Source: Thermoflexaceae bacterium (GTDB lineage Bacteria > Chloroflexota > Dehalococcoidia > Tepidiformales > Tepidiformaceae). Taken from it: a stretch of DNA of 64,000 bases. The notes below the pieces were generated by a model that was not told the DNA's origin, did no database searches, and saw only the letters and a program-made list of their open reading frames with translations. The position numbers and the translations under genes were made by a program. The stretch lies in contig JABTUD010000001.1 of the NCBI GenBank assembly GCA_015075555.1, forward strand, positions 1,054,001 to 1,118,000. Reading direction: 5' to 3'. Below are positions 9,959 to 17,836 of this stretch, piece after piece (the first letter of the stretch is position 1; each line of letters opens with the position of its first letter).

Positions 9959-10732
9959 TTGAGCCAGGAAGCGACGAATGCCGCGGTCCGCCAGCAATTT
10001 GGAGCGGTGGCGGCTGCCTACGCTACGAGCGCGGTCCATGCATCGGGTCATGATCTGGCGGCGATGATCGAAGCGGCAGAGCTACAAGGGGGAGAACGGG
10101 TGCTGGACCTGGCCTGCGGAGCCGGGCACACAGCCCTGGCTTTCGCCGCGCGCGGGGCCCGGACGGCGGCGGTTGACCTCACTCCCGAGATGCTGGAAGT
10201 TGCCGGCCGCCTGGCGCGCGAGCGAGGGCTCGCGAACGTGACCTTCGAACAGGCAGATGCCGCCTCGCTCCCATTTGGTGAGGCGGAGTTTGACCTTGTG
10301 GTGACCCGCTACGCAGCCCACCACTTCGCCGACCCCGCCGCCGTGCTGCGCGAGGCCGCCCGCGTGCTCAGGCCAGGCGGCCGGTTTCTCCTGGTCGACA
10401 CGGTATCGCCCGAGGACGCAGCTCTCGACACGTTCCTGAACGCAATTGAGCTCCTGCGCGACGACTCGCACGTCCGTGATTGGCGCGCCTCCGAGTGGGT
10501 GCGGATGCTCAATGGAGTGGGGTTCGATGCGGAGGTCCGGGAACGGCTGGCGGTTTACCTCGATGGGGCAGCGTGGGTGGCGCGGGCGCAGACCTCACTA
10601 TCGAGGGTTTCGATGCTGAAGGAGATCCTCGCCGCGGCTTCGCCGGCGCGCCGGGCGGCGTTCGAGATTCGCGCTGAGCCGTGGGGATTCAGCATCCCGG
10701 TGGCGCTGGTGAGCGGCCGCCTCCCGGCCTGA
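9959..10732 (+). CDS. Class I SAM-dependent methyltransferase, UbiE-like
   Basis: 257 residues. Motif I VLDLACGAGHTAL (about 48-60), post-I AVDLTPEMLEVA, DAASLPFGEAEFDLVVTRYAAHHF and the VLRPGGRFLLVD strand place it with UbiE/COQ5-like enzymes. The substrate is unknown. The start is TTG, preceded by GGGAGG at 5-nt spacing. Confidence 0.85.
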   Translation: MSQEATNAAVRQQFGAVAAAYATSAVHASGHDLAAMIEAAELQGGERVLDLACGAGHTALAFAARGARTAAVDLTPEMLEVAGRLARERGLANVTFEQADAASLPFGEAEFDLVVTRYAAHHFADPAAVLREAARVLRPGGRFLLVDTVSPEDAALDTFLNAIELLRDDSHVRDWRASEWVRMLNGVGFDAEVRERLAVYLDGAAWVARAQTSLSRVSMLKEILAAASPARRAAFEIRAEPWGFSIPVALVSGRLPA

Positions 10733-10741
10733 GGGCAGCCA

Positions 10742-11050
10742 TCAGGGCGCGCCGGGCACGGTTGCCCGGATGTGGGCCGCGATCGCCGCGAAGCCGGCGC
10801 CGTCGGAGACGGCAGTCATCACCGGGTAGGTGTCGAAGCGGCTGGAGATGTAGGCCATGAACTCGCCCATCTCATTCTCACCCTGGAAATCGATGACCAG
10901 GAACATCGTCCGGCGGTCGAGGGCCACGTAGAAGGCCGCCGGACGAAATCGCTGCACGATGTGCCCGATGAACGGTCCGGGCCCACCGGCCTCGGCATCC
11001 ATGCGCGTACCGGTATCCGCGGCCACATCGATCGTGACGTGGAATTTCAT
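10742..11050 (-). CDS. Small conserved-looking protein, ferredoxin-like fold suspected
   Basis: 102 residues from the ATG at 11050, which has GGAGGAAGG 2-10 nt upstream. The beta-alpha-beta pattern (MKFHVTIDV, then AFYVALDRRTMFLVIDF, then a helix and DTYPVMTAVSD) resembles dimeric alpha/beta-barrel proteins (DUF3303/muconolactone-isomerase type), by impression only. No catalytic residues are recognisable. It is convergent with the methyltransferase gene. Confidence 0.6.
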   Translation of the reverse strand: MKFHVTIDVAADTGTRMDAEAGGPGPFIGHIVQRFRPAAFYVALDRRTMFLVIDFQGENEMGEFMAYISSRFDTYPVMTAVSDGAGFAAIAAHIRATVPGAP

Positions 11051-11132
11051 TGCCTTCCTCCAACTCCAGGGCGTGGTCCGGGCTGAGCGACACCGTCCCC
11101 GGTTTCGCAAGGGCGTTCCGCGGGAACGGGTA

Positions 11133-11546
11133 CTACCGGTTGGGCATCCCCGAGACCCGGCCGGGACGAACACGTACAATCACGCGCCCTTCCGCATTCA
11201 GGCGTTCGAGGTAGCCCTCGGGCGGTGACCAGCCGGGCTGGCCGCGCATTGCGCGGTTGATGGCGATATGTGGTGGGACGATGTCTTCTTCCTGGATGGT
11301 AGCGATACCTTCCACGGTCACGAAGCCGAACGGGGCGCCTTCATCCAGGACACAGAGGGCGATGCGCGGGTCATTGGCGACAGTCCGGGCCTTCACCCGG
11401 GACCGGGTGGTGCTGAAGACCAGGTCCTCGCCATCGCGCGCGTAGAAGATCACGGACGAGGAAGGGCTTCCGTCGCGACGGAGGGTTGTTGCCACAGCCC
11501 AGCGGCTGCGGCCAATGAAGGCGTCCTGTTCCGGGGTGCCGATCAT
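11133..11546 (-). CDS. PPOX-class flavin/F420-dependent oxidoreductase
   Basis: 137 residues with the split-barrel flavin-binding pattern: RWAVATTLRRDGSPSSSVIFYARDGEDLVFSTTRSRVKARTVANDPRIALCVLD matches pyridoxamine-5'-phosphate-oxidase-like F420 enzymes. The cofactor (FMN or F420) and substrate cannot be told from sequence alone. It lies on the same strand as the small protein downstream, with an 82-bp gap. Confidence 0.82.
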   Translation of the reverse strand: MIGTPEQDAFIGRSRWAVATTLRRDGSPSSSVIFYARDGEDLVFSTTRSRVKARTVANDPRIALCVLDEGAPFGFVTVEGIATIQEEDIVPPHIAINRAMRGQPGWSPPEGYLERLNAEGRVIVRVRPGRVSGMPNR

Positions 11547-11668
11547 GCGTTCGTGACTGTCCTTTCCTCTGCGATGACAGGGTTTGCGAGCAATTGTGAC
11601 CGCGGAGCGGGGCCCGCGGCAAACGCAGCTGCTCGGCCCAGGGGCGCACGCGCGCTAACCTTCAGGGG

Positions 11669-12889
11669 ATGGAAGGACCGGAGATGGCTGGCGCGCCCGC
11701 GGGAAGGCCATTCCCGTGGCGGCGCTTCCTGGCGGGGGTGGCTGCGCTGGCGGGCGGAGCTGCCGCGTGCGCCCTGCTGGTGGGGGGATTGGTCGTGCTC
11801 TTCGTGCGCCTGAGCTGGCCGCACACGGAGGCGCTCGGAAACCCCGCATTCGGCATTAACTTCAGCTGCAACTACGCGGAGTATCTCCTGCTCGAAGATG
11901 CGGCGACCGGGAACGGCCACGTGCCGGATGACCGCCCCGGGCGCGCACGGTGGTGTGCCGGCACGCTCGGCGAGCTCCTCGAAGGGCTAGGCGCGAGGCA
12001 CGTGCGGCTCTCGGTGGAGTGGTCCCAGGTGGAACCGCGGCAGGGGGAGTTCGACTGGACCCTTATCGACGCGCTTCTCTCTGAAGCCGAGGAACACGGG
12101 GCCCGGGTGTTGCTTACGGTCGGGTTGAAGGCCCAGCGGCACCCGGAGTACTACATTCCCGGATGGGTGCTTGAGCGCGCGAGCGTTGCATACGGCGACG
12201 AGGTCTCGTCGGACCCGTTCGTGCGCGAACGGGCGCTGGTAATGATCGAGGCGGCCGTGGCGCACTTCTCACAGTCGGGCGCGATTGACGCCTGGGGCGC
12301 CGACAACGAGCCATATGTCCCATCGTTGAGGGCCTCGAACTGGTCGTTGAGCCGCGAGTTTGTCCAGAAAGAGGTGGCGGCGATAAGGGCGAACGATCCG
12401 CTCGGCAGGCCGGTGTCGATCAATCATGGCCAGCACTTCGTCTTTGACCGGCGCTGGAAGCATGCGCTGGCCGATGCCGATGTGCTCGCCCAGAGCCTCT
12501 ATCCTTGGCGGAACTACGACATCCCCGGGCGCACACTGGTGGTTCCGATTCTGGAGATCGGCCCGCTGGCCCCGAACTACAGCTACCAGGCGAGGCTGGC
12601 GCGGGAGCAGGGCCGCAACTTCTGGATAACGGAGATGCAGGCCGAGCCGTGGGTCGATGGCGACATCCGCCTTGTTTCACCGGAGCGCCCATCGGCCAAC
12701 CTGACGGAGGCGAATTTCAGGAAGAACATCGATTACGCGCGGCGTGTGGGCGCGGACCGCATTTACCTCTGGGGGGCCGAGTGGTGGCTCTACCAGCGCG
12801 TGCGGTATGGAGACGCGAGGTGGTGGAACCTGGGAAGGGCGGCGATAGAGGGCAGCGGGAACGCGCCCCCGGCAGCACAGATGAGATGA
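11669..12889 (+). CDS. Membrane-anchored clan GH-A-like glycoside hydrolase
   Basis: 406 residues. One N-terminal transmembrane segment (about 19-50) is followed by an extracytoplasmic (beta/alpha)8-like domain. GTLGELLEGLGARHVRLSVEWSQVEPRQGEFDW is typical of GH-A enzymes such as GH5, GH39 and GH42. The likely acid/base is Glu in WGADNEP and the nucleophile Glu in WITEMQAEPW. Substrate unknown. The ATG at 11669 has TAACCT 7 nt upstream. Confidence 0.8.
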   Translation: MEGPEMAGAPAGRPFPWRRFLAGVAALAGGAAACALLVGGLVVLFVRLSWPHTEALGNPAFGINFSCNYAEYLLLEDAATGNGHVPDDRPGRARWCAGTLGELLEGLGARHVRLSVEWSQVEPRQGEFDWTLIDALLSEAEEHGARVLLTVGLKAQRHPEYYIPGWVLERASVAYGDEVSSDPFVRERALVMIEAAVAHFSQSGAIDAWGADNEPYVPSLRASNWSLSREFVQKEVAAIRANDPLGRPVSINHGQHFVFDRRWKHALADADVLAQSLYPWRNYDIPGRTLVVPILEIGPLAPNYSYQARLAREQGRNFWITEMQAEPWVDGDIRLVSPERPSANLTEANFRKNIDYARRVGADRIYLWGAEWWLYQRVRYGDARWWNLGRAAIEGSGNAPPAAQMR

Positions 12890-12920
12890 CCTCTCAGGGC
12901 CGGGCCGCGGGCGGCCGCCA

Positions 12921-13319
12921 CTACTTCCCGGCGCCGGCGGCGCCAGTGGAGAGGCCGTGGCAGGCAATGGGGCCAGCGAGCACCCTGTCGACCCGCGGCG
13001 CAAGACGCTGGATTTCGGCGAGCAGCTCGGCGCTGTCAACGGACATCGGCACGTACGCCGCTGCCCCGGACTGCAGGTAGCGCTCCCGCTCGCCTTCGCG
13101 GGGAATTGCGGCCAGCACAATCACCATGGCTCCCTTCGAGGTGAGCCTTCCGCACCGTTCCGGTTCGCACTCCGAAACGGTGGTGACCACGATCTCTGTT
13201 GAAGCCGGAGGATCACCGGGATCATGGCCCATCACGACCGGCTGCAAGCGTTCCAACCTCGATGTCAGCGCCTTCTGCAGGGCGCTATCTGATGTGAGCA
13301 CAACGACCGAAACACCCAT
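12921..13319 (-). CDS. Degenerate response-regulator receiver domain
   Basis: 132 residues shaped like a stand-alone receiver: VSVVVLTSDSALQKALTSRL at the start, then strands and helices ending AYVPMSVDSAELLAEIQRL. The phosphoacceptor Asp expected at the end of strand 3 is absent (EIVVTTVSE) and the conserved Lys is replaced in AAYVPMS. It therefore probably cannot be phosphorylated in the usual way. It is transcribed divergently from the NarX/NarL-type pair, from which it may derive. Confidence 0.65.
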   Translation of the reverse strand: MGVSVVVLTSDSALQKALTSRLERLQPVVMGHDPGDPPASTEIVVTTVSECEPERCGRLTSKGAMVIVLAAIPREGERERYLQSGAAAYVPMSVDSAELLAEIQRLAPRVDRVLAGPIACHGLSTGAAGAGK

Positions 13320-13465
13320 GCATCCAAGGATTCCATAGACGGGCGGGCGCCATGATGGCCATTGGGAGCGAGCTTGCTGCCCCTTTGGGCCGCTCTTGCG
13401 GTGGCGTGGCCAGTGAGCCGTGCCGCATGACGCACAGGCATTCACCAATCACGTAGAATGAAGCA

Positions 13466-14626
13466 ATGCATCCGGCCGAGGCAGTCGACAGGGAGCGAGC
13501 GGCAACTGCGCACCGCATTGCTGAGATGGCCGCCACTGCCGAGCTGCTGGCCGGCCTGAGCGACCTGAACGAGATACTCCAACGGCTCGCGGTACGTGCG
13601 CGGGAGCTGGCGGGCGCCACGTACGGCGCCATCTCTACGTTCGACGAAGATGGCAGGGTTGGGCGGTTTGTCTATACCGGGATCGATGAAGCCCAGGCGC
13701 GCCGTCTTGGCAACGGGCCAACGGGCAGGGGGCTGCTGGGCGTTCTTGCCCACGCCGACCACCCGCTCGTGCTGGACGATCTCCGCACACATGACTCGTT
13801 CACGGGCTGGCCAGAAGGCCACCCGGAGATGTGCCGTTTCATCGGCGCTCCTATCCGGGCAGGAGGCAAGACGATCGGGTCCCTCTACCTGGCGCGCGAC
13901 GCCTGCGACTCCCCTTTCTCAGAGCAGGACGAGTTCGCGATTGCGACGCTCGCGCTGCAGGCCGCGGTAAGCGTCGCCACCGCCCTTGCCCAGGACCGGA
14001 GCGGGCGCCTCTTTCTGCTGGAGGAGCGCGAGCGTATCGCCCATGACCTGCACGACGGGACGATCCAGGCCCTGTACGCCCTGGGGCTCGAACTCGACGC
14101 CCTCTCCAACCGCGGTGACGTGGCTCCAGGGACAAGGGAGTCGCTGACCCAGGGTGTTTCGAGGATAAACGAGCTGATTGGCGACATCCGCGCCTACATC
14201 ACCATGCTGGAAGCAGAAGCGCCGGCGGCGCAGCCCGAGCTGGGGCGCGACCTCGCCTTCGTGCTGCGGCAGATGGTGCCATCGGGGACGGACACGGTCG
14301 TGAACATCACGGCAGCGGCGCTGCAGGAACTCAGCGCGCGGGAATCGGAGGACCTGCTCTACATCGCGCGGGAAGCTATCAGCAACGCGATCCGCCATGG
14401 TGAGGCATCGAAGATCGCGGTCGACCTGCGCCAGACGCCGGGCGAAACGGCGCTCACGATCCAGGACAACGGCGCCGGGTTCGATTCCGAACATGTGCGC
14501 ACAGGCCTCGGCAGCGTCACGATGCGTACCCGGGCCGAGCGGCTTGGAGGAACGCTGGCGGTCCTGGGCATTCCCGGCATGGGGACAACCGTGCGGGTAG
14601 CCATTCCCAGGAGGCAAGATGACTGA
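13466..14626 (+). CDS. GAF-domain sensor histidine kinase, NarX/LiaS (HisKA_3) type
   Basis: 386 residues, no membrane segment. A GAF domain occupies about 30-175 (TYGAISTFDEDGRVGRFVYTGI, FIGAPIRAGGKTIGSLYLA). The HisKA_3 dimerisation helix has the phosphoacceptor His in RIAHDLHDG (about 195), and a HATPase_c domain has AISNAIRHGEA, IQDNGAGFD and GLGSVTMRTRAERLGG. The signal is unknown. TAGAAT lies 6 nt before the ATG. It overlaps the response regulator gene by 8 nt. Confidence 0.92.
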   Translation: MHPAEAVDRERAATAHRIAEMAATAELLAGLSDLNEILQRLAVRARELAGATYGAISTFDEDGRVGRFVYTGIDEAQARRLGNGPTGRGLLGVLAHADHPLVLDDLRTHDSFTGWPEGHPEMCRFIGAPIRAGGKTIGSLYLARDACDSPFSEQDEFAIATLALQAAVSVATALAQDRSGRLFLLEERERIAHDLHDGTIQALYALGLELDALSNRGDVAPGTRESLTQGVSRINELIGDIRAYITMLEAEAPAAQPELGRDLAFVLRQMVPSGTDTVVNITAAALQELSARESEDLLYIAREAISNAIRHGEASKIAVDLRQTPGETALTIQDNGAGFDSEHVRTGLGSVTMRTRAERLGGTLAVLGIPGMGTTVRVAIPRRQDD

Positions 14627-15284
14627 TACCATTCACGTCCTGCTGGCCGACGACCACGACCTCGTCCGAGGCGGACTGAAGGCCGCGCTTCGCAATCACC
14701 CCGAATTCAGCGTGGTGGCGGAGGCGCGCGACGGGGAGGAGGCTGTGCGCGAGGCGCTGAAGCACAGGCCGGAACTGGTCGTGCTGGACGTACGCATGCC
14801 CCGGCTTTCGGGGATCGAGGCCTGCCGCGAAATCCGGGCCGGGTTCCCGGCGGCGAACGTGCTCATGCTCACTTCGTTCGCAGATGAGAAGGCTGTGATG
14901 GCGGCCATCGTCGCCGGGGCCTCGGGCTTCATGCTCAAGGACGTGGTCACGACGGAGCTGATTGAGGCGATGCGCGTGGTCGGCCGGGGGGGAAAGATCC
15001 TCGATGCGAGCAGCTCGGCAACGGTCATCGACCAGATACGCCGGGGAAACGTGGTGACCGAGGAGGACCGCCTCGCACAACAGCTCACGGAGCGCGAGCT
15101 GAAGATCCTGGACCTGATTGCGGACGGTCTCACCAATCGGGAGATCGGTGAGCAGCTATACCTTTCGGAAAAGACTGTGAAACATCACGTGAGCGACATC
15201 CTGAGCAAGCTGGGATTGACCCGGCGAGTCGAAGCAGCAGGATTTGCCATCCGGCGCGCCGCGCGCAAACCATCGTCGGACTGA
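14619..15284 (+). CDS. NarL/LuxR-family response regulator
   Basis: 221 residues. The receiver has acidic residues in LLADDHDLV, the phosphoacceptor Asp in VVLDVRMP (about 54) and Lys in GFMLKDVV. The C-terminal LuxR helix-turn-helix is LTERELKILDLIADGLTNREIGEQLYLSEKTVKHHV (about 152-188). It is the cognate partner of the overlapping kinase. Confidence 0.95.
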   Translation: MTDTIHVLLADDHDLVRGGLKAALRNHPEFSVVAEARDGEEAVREALKHRPELVVLDVRMPRLSGIEACREIRAGFPAANVLMLTSFADEKAVMAAIVAGASGFMLKDVVTTELIEAMRVVGRGGKILDASSSATVIDQIRRGNVVTEEDRLAQQLTERELKILDLIADGLTNREIGEQLYLSEKTVKHHVSDILSKLGLTRRVEAAGFAIRRAARKPSSD

Positions 15285-15301
15285 TCAGATAGCGGGCGCC
15301 A

Positions 15302-15613
15302 TCAGGCCGCGCCGCGCATCTCCCTGCCAAGATCCCGGCAGGCCTGCCCGTACTCGGAAAGAGCCTGGATAATCGGCTGGCGGGCGCCGAAGGCGGCGCC
15401 GAGCTGGAAGCGCAGGGCGCGCTGCACATGCTCGCTGGCGGTGTGGAGGTCGTCGCCGCGGCGGCAGGCAGCGCCGTATTCAGAAATGGCGCGCACAATC
15501 GCCTGGTCGGCCCCGAGACTGCGCCCATAGGCATCGCGGAGGGCGTTGTACAGGTGCTCGCTGGCCACCTGGAACCGTTCCCGGGGAGTGAGGGTTGAGG
15601 CGGCGATAGTCAT
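15302..15613 (-). CDS. Small protein made of two 36-residue repeats, unknown
   Basis: 103 residues. ASEHLYNALRDAYGRSLGADQ...AISEYGAACR (about 17-51) is repeated as ASEHVQRALRFQLGAAFGARQ...ALSEYGQACR (about 60-94), each probably a helical hairpin. The family is not recognised. GAGG precedes the ATG and TAACAT further upstream could be a -10. It is convergent with the response regulator gene. Confidence 0.65.
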   Translation of the reverse strand: MTIAASTLTPRERFQVASEHLYNALRDAYGRSLGADQAIVRAISEYGAACRRGDDLHTASEHVQRALRFQLGAAFGARQPIIQALSEYGQACRDLGREMRGAA

Positions 15614-15748
15614 GGCGTTACCTCAGGGATTGTTTCACCTATGTTACGGATACATTACGCCAATGTTTCCCAGGCTGCCAAGCCCCCTGCTGGACTGACC
15701 TTCCTGGCCCTGGTTCCCGAAGCGTTCGAGATTCTATTTCCAGGGTAA

Positions 15749-15772
15749 ATAAATACTATTGACAGTGTTTAT
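15749..15772. promoter_or_regulatory. Inverted repeat overlapping the -35 of the cupin promoter
   Basis: ATAAATAC, 8 nt, GTGTTTAT: arms match at 7 of 8 bases. The AT-rich site stands out in GC-rich DNA and encloses TTGACA, so it could be a repressor operator. Confidence 0.5.
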
Positions 15773-15787
15773 CTCGTATTTCAAACT
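15759..15787 (+). promoter_or_regulatory. Sigma-70-type promoter for the cupin gene
   Basis: TTGACA (15759-15764), a 17-bp spacer, then CAAACT (15782-15787). The gene follows with AGGAGGT upstream of its ATG. Confidence 0.55.
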
Positions 15788-15814
15788 ACGGGCACCCTGG
15801 ACAGGAGGTCTGCA

Positions 15815-16201
15815 ATGGCAAGCCACGATAGGAAGTCACTCGATACCCCGGATGAGGTCCGCCCGATTCCGCGCGGAAAGCTGGAACTGGTCCACGTCGC
15901 CGGAGCGGCCATCGGGCGATTCACGCTCGAACCCGGCTGGCGCTGGTCGACGGACGTCAAGCCAACGGCCAACACGGAGTGGTGCGAGGCGCCGCACTTT
16001 CAGTACCAGCTCACCGGGACTCTGCATGTGAAGATGGCAGACGGGACGGAGTTCGAGACCCGGCCCGGAGACGTCTGTCACCTCCCGCCCGGACACGATG
16101 CGTGGGTGGCCGGCAACGACCCGGTGACGCTGGTCGACTGGTCGGGGGCGCTCAACTACGCAAAGCCCGCTGCTGCGGCGGTCGGAGGTCAACGCTCATA
16201 G
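15815..16201 (+). CDS. Cupin-domain protein
   Basis: 128 residues forming a single beta-barrel cupin: GRFTLEPGWRWSTDVKP then HFQYQLTGTLHVKMADGTEFETRPGDVCHLPPGHDAWVAGNDPVTLVDW. The GDVCHLPPGHDAW segment matches cupin motif 2; the first metal motif is degenerate. Strong AGGAGG Shine-Dalgarno. Function unknown, possibly small-molecule sensing or isomerisation. It is convergent with the ECF operon and overlaps the S-component end by 13 nt. Confidence 0.8.
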   Translation: MASHDRKSLDTPDEVRPIPRGKLELVHVAGAAIGRFTLEPGWRWSTDVKPTANTEWCEAPHFQYQLTGTLHVKMADGTEFETRPGDVCHLPPGHDAWVAGNDPVTLVDWSGALNYAKPAAAAVGGQRS

Positions 16202-17034
16202 GATCTGTGGGCGCGCTCGTTCCAGTGGAAGCGATCGTGGAAGCGCAGGAGAGCGCGTAGGAGTGGCCCGCCGAGGGCCAGGATGACGGCGGCGTTGCAC
16301 ACGCTTCGCATGAGGTCCCAGCCGAAGCTTGTGAGCAGGTAGAAGTTCCGGTATCGCCTGGCGGCTTCGGCCGCGCCGATGCCCGGCTGGAACGTCACGT
16401 CCGGCCCACCGGCCCAGAACGGCCAGAACCAGAGGTTGGTAACTGCGCCGAATAGGATGCCCCAGGTTGCGCCAAACAGGGCCAGGAGCCCCACCTCTGC
16501 CCGCGTCCCGGGGCGAAGCGGCGCCAGCGCAGTCCGGAGAGCACCGGCGGTGAGGCCCATCCAGGCACTGGCGAACATCTGAAACGGAAGCCACGGACCC
16601 ACGCCGCCGGTCACAAGGGCGCTGAGGAAGAACGAGAGCGCGCCGAGCAGGAAGCCCATCCTGGGGCCGAAGGAATAGCCGCCCAGGATGACGAGGAAGA
16701 AGTAGAGATTCGCCCCCGCCGGGAGGGTGACCGTTCGCAACACCGCGGCGAGCGCGGCAAGAACGCCGAGTGCGGCGAGCGACTTGCTGTTCATACCGCC
16801 GCCCGTGAGCTCGGCGATGGTCAGGGCGAGGCAGAGGGCAGCCACGGCGGCCACGATGAGGGGCCCATCGGTAGCGTGCATGAACCACGAGCTATCCTCC
16901 GCTCGCGCTGTGGCGAAGAGGAATGGATGCAGATAGGCGGCCATCCCAAGCAGGTTCAGGGCAACGAAGGCCATGGTGGCGGTCCGGGGCAACCGCAGGG
17001 AGTGCCTGCTCGGGATGGCCTGCTCAACCGCCAC
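16189..17034 (-). CDS. ECF transporter S component, candidate cobalamin-binding subunit
   Basis: 281 residues from the GTG at 17034. About six hydrophobic helices are visible. The block GGYSFGPRMGFLLGALSFFLSALVTGGVGPWLPFQMFASAWMG (about 135-180) is characteristic of energy-coupling-factor S components. It is the last gene of the cobalamin-riboswitch operon, so cobalamin or a precursor is the likely substrate. Several S-component families exist and the subfamily cannot be fixed from sequence alone. The start overlaps the previous gene by 11 nt; a longer reading to 17103 lacks support. Confidence 0.8.
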   Translation of the reverse strand: MAVEQAIPSRHSLRLPRTATMAFVALNLLGMAAYLHPFLFATARAEDSSWFMHATDGPLIVAAVAALCLALTIAELTGGGMNSKSLAALGVLAALAAVLRTVTLPAGANLYFFLVILGGYSFGPRMGFLLGALSFFLSALVTGGVGPWLPFQMFASAWMGLTAGALRTALAPLRPGTRAEVGLLALFGATWGILFGAVTNLWFWPFWAGGPDVTFQPGIGAAEAARRYRNFYLLTSFGWDLMRSVCNAAVILALGGPLLRALLRFHDRFHWNERAHRSYER

Positions 17035-17836
17035 GGCGTCGCCACCTCCAGGCCGCCGCGATGGACACGGCCAGCAGGGCAACCACCGCGCCGAACGCGG
17101 CAATCCCCATCGAGCGGCCGCCGGAAGGCTCTCTGCCCTGCGGGTCTAAGACCGGTTCAACCGGTGACGGCGTGGACCCGGGCGGGGGGCTCGATTGGGC
17201 GGCTGCGGAGGAGCCGGCGCCGGCTGGCCAGGATGTGGCACTGGCGCCCGCGGGGGCCGTTTCGCCGATGGCCGCCGTGGCCGGGGCGGCAGGCTCGGAA
17301 GGTGGCGGCGCTGTCGACGCGGCTGTGGGCGACGGCCCGGGCACGACCGCAGGCGGGTGGCCACATATCTGCTCAAACGAGATGTCGACAGGAGCGGGAG
17401 CACTCATGGCGCTGCCCCTGCCCCACTTCCACCCCTGGAGGTCCCCGTTCCTCGCTTTCTGAGCGGTAAAGCCAAGCGCTGAGTAGACCCATCCCTTGCC
17501 ATAGGTGCGCGTGAAGAATGCCCAGTAGGTGCACTCCGCGCCCTTGCATTTGCAGGTGCACGTCTCGAACGAGCTGGCAGCGGGGCAGGCCTCACCGGGG
17601 TCCGTTCCAAGAGAGCAGACGAGCCCGCCGAAATGCTCGAACGATACCCCTGCCCGGCGCAGCATCTCGTCGCCCCGAATTCCGTCGCCGTCGAAGGCGA
17701 TGCAATAGGTCTCGACCGTGCCGTTGCCATGCTGGACCACCAGCCCCGCCTCGCCCCCATCGGCGCGCGTCCGGGAGAGGCCGGGAGCGCCGGCGACGGC
17801 AAGCAGGATGAGAATCGCCCGGACGTGCCGTTTCAT
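17024..17836 (-). CDS. Membrane-anchored DUF4430 protein (transcobalamin C-domain-like)
   Basis: 270 residues. A signal peptide (MKRHVRAILILLAVAGAPGLSRTRA) leads to a DUF4430-type domain (about 30-155): AGLVVQHGNGTVETYCIAFDG, a Cys-rich CTCKCKGAEC segment and WAFFTRTYGKGWVYSALGFTAQKARNGDLQGWKWG. A Pro/Ala/Ser linker, a C-terminal transmembrane helix and RWRRRGG follow, so the domain faces outward. DUF4430 is the C-terminal beta domain of animal transcobalamin and intrinsic factor. In this operon it probably captures B12 for the ECF transporter. It overlaps the EcfA stop by 4 nt. Confidence 0.78.
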   Translation of the reverse strand: MKRHVRAILILLAVAGAPGLSRTRADGGEAGLVVQHGNGTVETYCIAFDGDGIRGDEMLRRAGVSFEHFGGLVCSLGTDPGEACPAASSFETCTCKCKGAECTYWAFFTRTYGKGWVYSALGFTAQKARNGDLQGWKWGRGSAMSAPAPVDISFEQICGHPPAVVPGPSPTAASTAPPPSEPAAPATAAIGETAPAGASATSWPAGAGSSAAAQSSPPPGSTPSPVEPVLDPQGREPSGGRSMGIAAFGAVVALLAVSIAAAWRWRRRGG

